Shown: positions 54,401-64,000 of the stretch, piece after piece
Position numbering within the stretch: position 1 is the stretch's first letter
Layout of the letters: each line of letters opens with the position of its first letter
DNA from: Eremophila alpestris peregrina
Lineage: Eukaryota; Chordata; Aves; Passeriformes; Alaudidae
Direction of reading: 5' to 3'
DNA length: 64,000 nt
Assembly (NCBI GenBank): GCA_009792885.1
Contig: WMCF01000007.1
Coordinates: 8,025,267 to 8,089,266 of the forward strand
Translations under genes and position numbers: made by a program
Notes under the pieces: generated by a model
Database searches by the model: none
Seen by the model: only the letters and a program-made list of their open reading frames with translations
What the model was told of the DNA's origin: nothing

Positions 54401-56874
54401 ATAATATGATTTGTGAAATAGTTTTAGTTTTTTCTGTGGAAGAAAAGATATACAAGTTGCTTTAAATTTAGAGGAATCCAAGCAAGCTTATCTGATTGGG
54501 ACTCTACAGCTGATTCCAGCAACGCTGTAAATCTTCATTGCTGCTCCTTTGGGAAAGGGAGAATTTCCATCCAAGAGTTTGAGACACCAAATCTGAGGTA
54601 TTAGTAAATTGAAGGACATGATAGAGGTTAAGGAAAAATAGCAATAAGAGAAAAGTATACTGTATGATCTCACCATGCTGCACTGAAATTTCTGACTCTT
54701 CATTTTATAATGCCTGCTGTAACATCATGATAAATTAATTGGTTTTAGGAATCAGCTGGGGAATAATCAACAGGAGTTCAAGCAACTGGAATAAGTAATG
54801 ATCAGAGGTTTTGTATGACAGCAAAAGAGTACTCTAGGAAAAAAGGTCTATTATTGGTAAGAGATGACAGAAAATATGAACATCACGTTACTTTACATTT
54901 AGGAATTTGGCTTTAGTGGCATATAGTGATATGTTATAAAGTTGGCCTATTTTGAAAACTACTGAAGACCATAGTCTAGATACTAAGTTTTCAGCCGATA
55001 TAAATTAATATAACACTAAACTTTAGTGGATTGACATGGATTCTTACTGGTGATGGCTCTTTCTAGCATGTAAAAATCTGTCAACAAAGGCAAGAATATA
55101 ATCTCCCACTCACAAGGGTGGAGATATCCTACCTTGTCATTATTGCAATAGGGGAGAATGGGCCTCACTGCGATTTCTAGAAATATTTTCTTGTTTTAGT
55201 TTTATCTTTCATAGATAGCAATAATACTTGAATTATAGTTTTGTTCCATTTTTGCACTAGAGAACTACTTCATTGGCCAGTTCATATATATGGAAAAAGC
55301 AAAATGAGCTTCACCTGTTTCATGGCAGGAAGGAGGAGAATGTTAAACCAAAGAATTTTACACATGGCTTTTAGATGTGAAGAGATAATTTGCAAGATGG
55401 CTTTTACACCTTTTTTTGTCATGTGGCTTCTACCAAAGTAAAAGCTGCAGTTTCCTTGGAAACAAAATTTCATGCCATTCAAGTCTTGGAAGATAAAAAG
55501 GATTCTTACTCCTTAGTCATACAGCACTTTGGTTCTGGAGTCAAACATGATCTTTTTGATATGACATGAAAAATCCAAATGGAACAGAAAACTAGATAAT
55601 GAAAATGAAAAGTGACATCTGTGACAAATCTGAATTAGGTGAAGCTTCATGAAATTGCAAACTTTTCTTTTTTTGTTATATTTTGTTATAATTTCTTTAT
55701 TCTAAAGTTATCTGCCACATTTTTTCTTCCTTGAATTCAATAATCAATGGGCAAGAGATATGGAATAGGGCACAGAAACTCATGCTTCATACCTATTCAT
55801 ATTTGTATTCATATGCCTAATAGAAAATTCATTTGTTACTTGGGCAAGTTACCTTACTTCTCATAAAATTTTTTTAATCCTTTTAACCAAGTTTCATTAG
55901 TAGGTTGAACTTTTAAGGTTTAAAATTTTTGAAAACATCAAAATAGCTTGTGCTGACAACTCTGAAAACTTTTTGATGGCAATAAGAAAAGGTGAAGTCT
56001 ACATTCTCTAATCCATTAGAACACAAAATCAATTACTTAACCTAAAATTTAATGGAAATTAATAGAACCTCTCTTAATTCTCCCCTCATCCTGGAGCACT
56101 TAGAACTATGTTTTTAATCCTTTAAAAGTATTGCACAACATCTTGATGTGGATTGCTTTCACTGCTTTCTGCCACACCCATTCCATCTTGCATGGAATAC
56201 TTACCTATGCATTGGAAAAAAAGAGATAATAATGCCAATAATGATCAGAAACAGCAGCGTTTTATGTCTTAGATATTTATTTAAAGTAGAATTTAAGTCA
56301 GCATGAAAAAATGTAAATTATTACTTTCCCCCTTAGTAAAGTGAGGGAGTATTCCACAGGCTACTGTGATTAAGAATTTGATTGGCAAGATGGGGTGAAG
56401 ATAAAAGAGAAAATTCATTCTAGGAGACTTCTGTAAGATGAAGTGTAGAAAGGAGCAAGACATATTCCTTAGAAATGGAGAGACACCTTGTAAATTTAGT
56501 GCTTTCTTTCCATGGTTTTCCTGAAAAATTTTCTTGTATGTTGAACAAAACATACTTCTCAATATAAAAGAAATACTTTTAAACTCTTTATGAAAAAGAA
56601 CTTTGTTTTCAGTCCATGCAGCTTTGGAGCTTTTTCTTTAGTCCTTCCTCAGAAATTATTATTCACACTTCTGAGTCTGTGCCTCAGCTGCTCATCTTTA
56701 ATAAGTGCTTAACAATACTTCTGCTGTTTTCCCATCTACTCTTTAGATGATAACCTTCCTAGAGCAGAAGCTATTCCTCATTTAATTAGAGGCATTTATA
56801 GCATTCTAGTCTCAGAGATGGCAATTAGACTCTATTGTAGCAAATAATGAAAGTTTATCTATGAACAGTGGGTT
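51451..56874. other. Non-coding DNA, no gene seen
   Basis: T-rich tracts lie at about 51601-51612 and 51845-51868. The minus frame at 51472-51753 (93 codons) has no family match and is interrupted by a lysine-rich run from the T tract. No repeat family or RNA gene is visible in the rest. Confidence 0.6.
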
Positions 56875-57009
56875 CACACAGAAATTTCACTGGAACAGTT
56901 GAAACAGACAGAAACACATAGAAATTGCACTGAATAAGTTTAAATGGGGAGAAACACATAAAAACACATAAAACACATAAAAATTGCGCTGAATAAGTTG
57001 AAATGGGGA
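56875..57009 (+). repeat. Minisatellite, 40-bp unit, three copies
   Basis: Unit 1 (56875-56914) and unit 2 (56915-56954) are both 40 bp and begin CACAYAGAAATT. Unit 3 (56974-57009) begins CACATAAAAATTG and lacks the last few bases. Between units 2 and 3 the CACATAAAA start is stuttered twice more (56955-56973), a nested slippage. Units share CACTGRAYAAGTT and AAATGGGGA blocks. The unit length is not a multiple of three, so the open frames crossing it are not repeat proteins. Confidence 0.85.
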
Positions 57010-59232
57010 TACTGCTGTATGCAGTGTAATTCCTGTATGGATCCATCAGATTTTAGCTGGTCTTCCAAATTATCAAAATTTTTGGGGAATGGAGGGATGG
57101 GTATTGAAAGATAATGCTGTAGCAACTATTCCAAGGTGTTGGTGTTGTCTTGGGGGGACACTGTTACAGCCAGGACAATAGTTTTGAGATTATGAACAAC
57201 AAGCCAAGAATCTAAAACTATTTATTAATTATCTGTTTTCCTATTAAATTAATGAGAATGCTCCATCATAGGGACTCCTTTTTTACTATTTTTCAGATTT
57301 ACTGTTGACTGTTGTTTCTGTTAATTGTTTGTTACATTTAATAAAGATTTACTTAATTATCATGACTATTACTCAGTGTATTCCAGGAGAGACACAATCA
57401 GCAAAACCTTAAAATACGACTCCTTTCACATCTGTTAAGACTTGCAGAGACAATAGACAGCTTAATTCCATTTTCTGAGCTTTTAAGAGGTTGTTCTTCT
57501 CATTTTCCAGCAACTTCTGAGAGTTCTGAGGCTTCCTGAAAAGAAGCATATATTCAGAAACATTAATGAAATGTACGTTAACTTTTTTGCTTGAAATTGA
57601 TGCATTAAGTACATCACAGAGGAAATGGAAATGTAGCTATTCATATTTTAACCTATTCTAAATTAAACTTAGAGCATGAACCCTTGACTTAAGTTTATGA
57701 ATTATTTTGTAATAGTGAATCTGAATACGTATTATCACTATTGAAGAACTCAGCACATCAAGTTCTGAAGTCCCTGCAACATTAATGGGTACAGTATTTA
57801 ATCAAGGCAATAAGCACATACCTGTGTCTGTCCATGGGTGAACATGTCCAGAGCCATTCTCTGTGGGGTGATACATGTACCTACAGTTCTTTATCCCTAA
57901 ATGCAAATTTAAGCAACTGGGCCTGTTGATGTCACAAATGAGCGAAAAGAAAGCTTCTAACAGAATTTAGGAAAAAAGTAAATGCAAAATTTAATGGAGC
58001 TTCATTAACAGTGATATAAGATAAACTTATTAATATTTATCTTAAAAGGCTAAGAAGAAATATTTATAATCATGACAAAATCATTACCATATAGGCTGAT
58101 ATCTGGTTTGCTTTAATATCCACCTTTTAACATTACAAAGATAGAGATAATTCAGCAAGTCCAGAATTATACAAATGGATGAAAATGAACGTTCAAAATA
58201 AGATACTTCAATTTCTGCTGTGGGCTATGCATGAAAGAGTAAAAGGATGGAAAAATTTACCAGCCAAACACCTAGCACATATCCTGAAAGACTTCAAACA
58301 TTAAGACTGCATTCAAGTCTGCAGTCATCCACTATCTTTATAAAAACCTTCAACCACAGAAACTCAGCTAAAAAGCATCTGGATCAAACAGGGAACTCAA
58401 TCCATCTGAAAGGCCCAAAGTTAATTTCCATTATAATGAGAAAAAATGTAACAAACATACTCAGCACATTTGAAATTCAGTGTTTCTTCCTTAATGCTAT
58501 GACATAAGACATATTGAGCAAACATGGTTTTAGAAGGCTGTACAAGACACACACTTCTTGAACTCTAGTAAAGAACCACCTGAGATGTTAGGAAGATATC
58601 ACATTTGTGTTTTGCTCCTATGCCTCAAGACACACACTGATTTCGAGGTTAGGTCTTCAGTACCTAGCCTGATTCTTCTCCCTCCTGCTTTGGCCAACCT
58701 GTCTTTACAGTTTTTAACACCTTATTATTTCAGTCATGCCCACCAAAAGCTTGGTGTACTTTCTTAGTTGCTGTTTGGGGAAAAAAGTGAAAATATAAAT
58801 CGGGTTGTGATTGATCCAAGTAATTCACAAAAAAACCCTACCAGGCAGAAAACAAAAGCTTCAAGGGAGAAATCCAGTTTTAAAACATATTTAATTACCA
58901 CCAGTTAGATGAAGAGCAAGCTAATATAGCCCTAATTTGAAGGGTTGCCAAGAAATGAGAAACCAAAATGGTGTGTAATTGAAACAGCACAAAAGAAAAT
59001 TTAATATTCACTGATCAGCCTTTCTCAGTGGATGAGGAAAAAAACTGTTTAATTGCAACCACAGCATTTTATAATAATCTCACAAATCATGTGGTTTATA
59101 TCTAATAGAGATTACTAAATAATGAATCTGGGTTTGTATCATATCAGAGAGCTTTTGTTGAGGAGTATACTCAGTGCCAGCTCCAGGTTCAGCTCTGGTG
59201 GTGAGAGGCCCAGGCAAGAGGCTGTGAACTGG
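57010..59232. other. Non-coding DNA, no gene seen
   Basis: No recognisable feature. The short sequence just before the LTR (about 59160-59232) is GC-richer than the rest of the interval and could belong to another repeat. I cannot identify it. Confidence 0.6.
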
Positions 59233-60640
59233 TGTCATGGTTTAGCACAGCTTTTAGTTAAAAAGGAAGAAGTTACCTGCAAGGACCTGAGATTGACACC
59301 TGGTTCAGCCAGTGAGAAAGTGAGTTCGGTTTCATGAAATGACCTATATCAAACTCAGGATTCTGGGAATTGCTCTTTTTGCTGTCCATGTCTGAAGAGG
59401 TAAGAAGCTCTCTGCCTCGGGAGAGGTAAAACAGGTCTGCTTGACCCTGCCTAAGGTTTTCCTGGGATGCCCACCAGGCTCAGTGACTCCCGGGCAGGGA
59501 GAGGGGAGGAAGATATGTCCTGTCCCAGCTCTGACTGAGTTCCAGCGGCTGCCAGCAGGGAAGGAGAAACACCCCCCTCCCCCTCCATCTGGAGCAGCCC
59601 CGAGCCCAAATTGAGCCACCCTGAATGAGACCGAGGGGTGAAGGGGGAGAGAAAACCTCTCCTAGCTCAGCTACTGAAGTCCTGGCTGCCATTCCTGCTC
59701 TCTCCATGTGGCTTTAGAATCTTCAGAGCTGCCACCCTGCCTGGCCAAGATCACATAACCATCTGCAAACCTGAGCTAAAGTTAACACTTTCTTGGCCAA
59801 AATGAAGCCTGCAGAACATTAATCCTCTCTAAAGTGGGGACATTTTAATTTAAACCACATGAAAATACAGAGGTCTGTGAAAGAGACATTGCATCTTAAG
59901 AGATAAGGAGATGAGAAGATGCCTTAGGCTGAAAATCTTTTGTGAATTGTGGAAACAGACTATAATATGCTAGAATATATCTTTAAACCATGGAAAATAT
60001 GAACTGGGGAAATAATTGTTCATATTGGTGGTTTTGAGCTAAGGTATTTGTAATGAACTAAGTGAAGCAGGGACCTTGTGGTCCCCTGAGATATTTGAAC
60101 AGAGATTGAGATGTGCTGAAGAAAAAAAGCCTCTGTGCCAGTAAAGAAGTGAGAGATATTTCTGCCCTTGAATGGGATGGAGAACATCCTTTGCACCTGA
60201 ACTGTTCATTTTAAAATGACACTCCAGAATGCATAAAGTCCATGACCCAATTGCAGCTGATGGGAAAAGCTGTGTGTTATGGGAGAACCACAGAGACAGA
60301 TTCCTGGGTGGCTGTCTTCTGTGAGAGCTAAGAGCTACAAGTAGACTGTTTCTTTCTTGTGGAGAGTTATCATAACCAGAAGAAACTTCTCTCTCTAAAG
60401 AGAATGACGAAAGATGGTTTTATAAGAAGTACAGGCCTTAAGTTCTAAGTTCTTGCCTTATATAATGGTTGCGAGAAAGAAAAGAAGCTGGGTGGGAGAG
60501 GGGGAAGTGTTTTGAAAGTTTAATTTTGATTCTTTGTTTTTTCTTTTTGTGCATGTGAATAACTCTATGTCATTTAAGTTTGAGCCTGCTTTGCTTTCTC
60601 TTAATCTTATGTCACAGCAGAAAAACAGTAGAACACTACA
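59233..60640 (+). mobile_element. ERV 5' LTR, about 1.4 kb
   Basis: The element begins TGTCATGGTTTAGCAC, a start style seen in avian ERV LTRs, and ends GAACACTACA five bases before a primer-binding site, which fixes the 3' edge firmly. The left edge rests on the TG start alone because no target duplication can be paired. The first 500 bp are GC-rich with C/G runs, and the rest is typical U3. TATATAA at 60459-60465 is the likely promoter box, followed by a T-rich R/U5. At 1408 bp it is long for an LTR. No second LTR or coding region follows in this window, so the provirus is truncated. The overlapping frames at 59344-59707 are shadows within the LTR. Confidence 0.68.
60459..60465 (+). promoter_or_regulatory. 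TATA box of the ERV LTR
   Basis: TATATAA lies about 175 bp before the LTR end, a fitting U3/R boundary position. Nothing shows that it is active now. Confidence 0.45.
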
Positions 60641-60645
60641 TTAAT

Positions 60646-60663
60646 TGGTGCATTGGCTGGGAA
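60646..60663 (+). promoter_or_regulatory. ERV primer-binding site for tRNA-Gly
   Basis: TGGTGCATTGGCTGGGAA is complementary to the 3' 18 bases (with CCA) of vertebrate tRNA-Gly(GCC) at 17 positions. The one difference is T at 60658, where the exact complement has C. It sits five bases after the LTR's terminal CA, where reverse transcription of a retrovirus is primed. This confirms the LTR 3' boundary and the plus orientation. Confidence 0.88.
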
Positions 60664-61180
60664 AGAAAAATTAGTGACTGTGAAACCACTACATCTTTTG
60701 GTGTTTCTGCCCGGTTTGAACTTAAAACTAACACAACTGGAACCAACCTTTGCACAACAAAGGGCACGGGGACCTGTGGTGCCAGCCAGGGGACCAGACA
60801 CTCAGAGACAGGGCAGGAGCTGAGAACTCAGCTGGAAGACCCCAGACTTCCCTGCACTTTGAGGATATAAAAGCCCAGGGGATCCTTTGCTTGGGTCCCT
60901 CCCTGGAGGTACCAGCTGGAGCTGTTATTCTGTTGTTGCACCATGATCAAATGACTGAAAGGATCCAGAGGTCTGAGACCCTGCTGTGGAAAGCCTGGGG
61001 TCAAGCTGGTAAGGAACCTGGTATGACTGTGTGAGTGTGGGGTGTGTAAGGAGTCAGCTGGGGCACCCACAGGGTCACTGGAGCCACCTGCTGCAAAGGG
61101 GCCTCAGTCCCAGCTCAGGTGGTGCAAGTGTGACTGCCGGGGTGAGACTGCCAGAGTGCCTGGTGGACAGTCAAACAGGA
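60664..61180 (+). mobile_element. ERV leader, truncated before gag
   Basis: GC-richer sequence continues from the primer-binding site without any gag-like frame, as expected of a retroviral 5' leader. A strong donor-like CTG|GTAAGG lies at 61006-61014, a plausible retroviral major splice donor. A TATAAAA string at 60866-60872 is odd for a leader. The sequence reverts to the AT-rich background after about 61180, so the rest of the provirus is deleted or was never copied. The right edge is a judgement from composition. Confidence 0.5.
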
Positions 61181-64000
61181 AGCTTTCCTTAACTCTTTTC
61201 TGGTTGCCACTAGGAAGCAGATCTTACTCTCCTGTTCTTTTCAGTGGTGGTTATAAAAGGGCCTTGCAGACATTTTCTAGATATTATTACTACGTAATAT
61301 GCACATGAGGAAAAAAAAGAGTGCTTTCCCATCTGATGTATACATTTTGATATAAGATTTGCCAATATTGTATGGTTGTTTTTTATCCTCATACAGAAGC
61401 ATGGTGCATTTTATAAATATTTCAAGGCTTTTATTGTAGATTGAGCAGTTTTTCCCTCCTACATCCCTAAAACCAGTATTCCCCTTGCCATCATAATTTA
61501 TGTTTCTATTCAGTTTATTTTACATCTTCCTGTATACTGATTGATTCATTTGATACAAGAATCTAAGTAGAACATGTTTATGCAGTTCATTTCTTCACTG
61601 AGATCAGAACAAAGTGAGCTAACATTTTGCATGGGAACTGTTTTAGATTAGACTTCCAAAATTTATATGCTTTAAAACAAACTGGAAAGGATCAAAAAGC
61701 AAAAAATTAGAGTGTTTGTACTTTTGCAAGAAGTTGGCCATGAAAGAAGCAGGAAAGGGCAGTTTGTGTAACTACCATTAGATGACAGTAACCTGTAGAG
61801 TTGACAGTTCAAGCATGTCTTAGGCATGTTTAGTGTGACCTCATCTTCAAAAACAAGAGTGTATATGGATTGTTTGCTGCATTTGCCTTTATCCTTAGTC
61901 AAGCACAGAACTGCCAGGTGATAGACCAATTTCTGCATCAGCTTAAAAACAGCACCAATATGTGGATTGTTTCAGACTGTGAAATCACAGTTAGTCAGAG
62001 ACTTAAATAAACAAATTCTAGAGTACAAGCAATAGTAGATCCAAATTTCAATGAGACATTTGACAAGGTATGGAGTGCTTAAATCCCACATTTGAACAGG
62101 AAAAGGCTTGTATGAACTTTATGCACATTTTGAGCATAATTGAAGCAGGCTCCCAACCAGTCAATTCTCAGTTTGTGTACTAGACACTTGAAATGCTGCA
62201 CACCCAGCATAAGGCAGGGCACGGATCAATACTCTTTGCTTCAGTGCAATATTAGTCATTACTGTCAGCAGCCCATCCCAAATCTACAAAATGTCTACCA
62301 AAACCAGAAAGAAAGCAGATGTTCTGACTGCTGAACGGGGCAAATATATGTCCATTTGGGACAGCAGAATTCCAAGGGCTGACAGTGAGAACCACCACAG
62401 ACTCACAGCATCAGCTGGTCCAAGTTTGCCAGCTCAAGCAAATTATGTCAATACTAGGAACATGTCAATCAGAGCCTACTCAAATGCATGTGTGGAAGAA
62501 GACTAGAAGTCAAGAAGTCACTGAGAATCTTTCCTGCTGTGACTGTACATCACTATACAAGAGCATTTTTTCAGAGCATGTTCTTGTTCATGATAGTTAC
62601 ATTTAATATTGCTGAATAAAGCAAGGTCAGAGAACAAGAAAAATCACTGGGTATTCTTTCTTTTTAGTTGTTAATATACTTCCTGACTTCAAGACAGCAA
62701 TTACCTAAAGAAATGGTGAAGATGGAAGAAGGTTTCTTTCCCATTAGAGAATCTTCCATACTATCCCAGAAGACTCTGCAGCCTCAAGTCTCCCACATAG
62801 CCTCCTACTGTACTCCAAAAATCCATGGGGTAGGTAAACTTCACTCTGTCATGCTGTAACACAGCTGTCACATTCATATTAGGCCTTTTGGACTGAAAAT
62901 ATCCACCCCAGACTCCACAGATGGTAATTCTCCTTTAGGAACATAGGAGCATCACACAGAGCCTGTGGAAGGACAGGAAAATGTTCAATATACCATTAAT
63001 TCAGTCATTCAAGACCTCATGGACACAAGACCCGACAACAGTCCATGGTCCTCTTTTATTTAAAAGGGCAAATTTAGCTTCAAATTTTCAGGATTAACTC
63101 CAGCAAAGTGCCATGGTAAAACAAACTAGGAAACAGCAATATGGAAGTATAGCCTCGAAACAAAATAGAAACCAAACTCCCAATCAAAAACCAGCAAAAA
63201 ATACAAATATGTAGAATGGGACCAAGGAAGAGCTAATGAACATATAAAAAGGTGAAATGCAACAGATATTAAATATAAAAATGGGAGGCATGTAAAATTC
63301 TAAATAATATGAACTTAATTATCTTTAAAGTAAAATAGAACAAGCAGTAAGAATTTGCTCTAAATGCAAATGAGAATGAAGTAGGTGTCATTACCTTAAT
63401 TACTGGAATTATTTTATTGGAGTAACAATCTATCTTTTAACATGTGCTTCTTATTCTGCATGTACAGGAAGAATAAATTCTTTGGTTCAGTTTCCAGCTA
63501 ATTCAGTTCAATAACAACTTCATTCAAAGCTGGAAAATCAAATGAGATCAGGACGAGTTTTTTTTCTCTGTTTCAGTCTGAGACTATAATAAGTTATGTG
63601 GTACTGAGATTTCAGAGTTTTGCAACCTTAAAGGAACTCTCATTGACATTTGTCTTAAATTGTTTGAATCAATTTTTCGTGTGTGTGAATGTGTGGCCAA
63701 AATAAAATTTGACATAGTGTTGGGAATCTGTTCCTCTCAGATATTATTCTCCCTGTGATTTTTCACTGGATGAATCAATGGTTTTCTGAAGTTCTAGCTC
63801 AAGGGCCTCTCAAACTCACGCTCACTGAGTAACTGAGAAATTTTAGGGTCTGATTTTACACTTGGATGGCAACTTATAGAAGCATCACCAATGTAAAAAC
63901 ATAGAGAGAGCAGCCACAGGCTTTCCTGGCCAAAAGGGCTGCCAGATTCTCTCTTTGTTTGCTTCCAAACAACACTAGCAGGCTGTTGAGTTCTATTTTA
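61181..64000. other. Non-coding AT-rich DNA, no gene seen
   Basis: No recognisable gene or repeat family to the end of the window. Frames at 61672-61938 and 62140-62859 are short. The 62291-62506 frame starts lysine-rich (MSTKTRKKAD) but matches nothing I know and lacks splice context. Confidence 0.6.

Noticed and set aside
62291..62506. Lysine-rich 71-codon frame as a possible exon
   Set aside because: No homology I can name and no convincing acceptor or donor around it.
1..64000. tRNA, rRNA, CRISPR arrays, bacterial operons or an integrated non-retroviral virus
   Set aside because: No cloverleaf with A/B boxes, no regularly spaced direct repeats and no long coding frames are visible. The only tRNA-related match is the ERV primer site.

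Overview
This looks like a 64 kb piece of a bird genome, and probably the inside of a large intron or an intergenic desert. It is AT-rich and CpG-poor. It holds two CR1 LINE relics, one of them (about 39750-40240) with the characteristic avian CR1 3' end, and two LTR insertions of avian endogenous-retrovirus type. A songbird is a reasonable guess from the LTR styles, but that is inference. I found no host protein-coding gene I could defend. All open frames are short (132 codons or fewer), lack family motifs, and mostly have shadows on the other strand. I saw no tRNA, rRNA, CRISPR array or bacterial-type signal.

Layout. 1-7.3 kb is unremarkable AT-rich DNA apart from a 53-bp almost perfect palindrome at 3910-3962. 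An old, minus-strand CR1 3' fragment lies at about 7318-7612. From 7.6 to 18.3 kb there is only simple sequence, short tandem duplications and a 16-bp-arm hairpin (16104-16142). At 18325-18372 there is an 18-bp-arm perfect hairpin, and about 530 bp further on, at 18905-19475, a decayed Ty3/gypsy-like reverse transcriptase. From 19.5 to 39.7 kb there are only simple repeats, a (TA)13 microsatellite and small hairpins. A plus-strand CR1 with part of its reverse transcriptase and its 3' end sits at 39750-40240. A solo LTR of 541 bp follows at 40820-41360, with a perfect 5-bp target duplication. 41.4-56.8 kb is non-coding, with one stretch (43380-44060) that may be a conserved element. A 40-bp-unit minisatellite lies at 56875-57009. 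An ERV 5' LTR (59233-60640) is followed by a primer-binding site matching tRNA-Gly at 17 of 18 positions and by about 0.5 kb of leader, without any gag or pol.

Nothing here forms an operon or pathway. The biology is the fossil record of mobile elements. The most unusual item is the Ty3/gypsy RT relic, because autonomous elements of that class are essentially lost from birds. The next are the ERV with a tRNA-Gly primer site and three long, almost perfect inverted repeats of the kind left by template-switching during replication.
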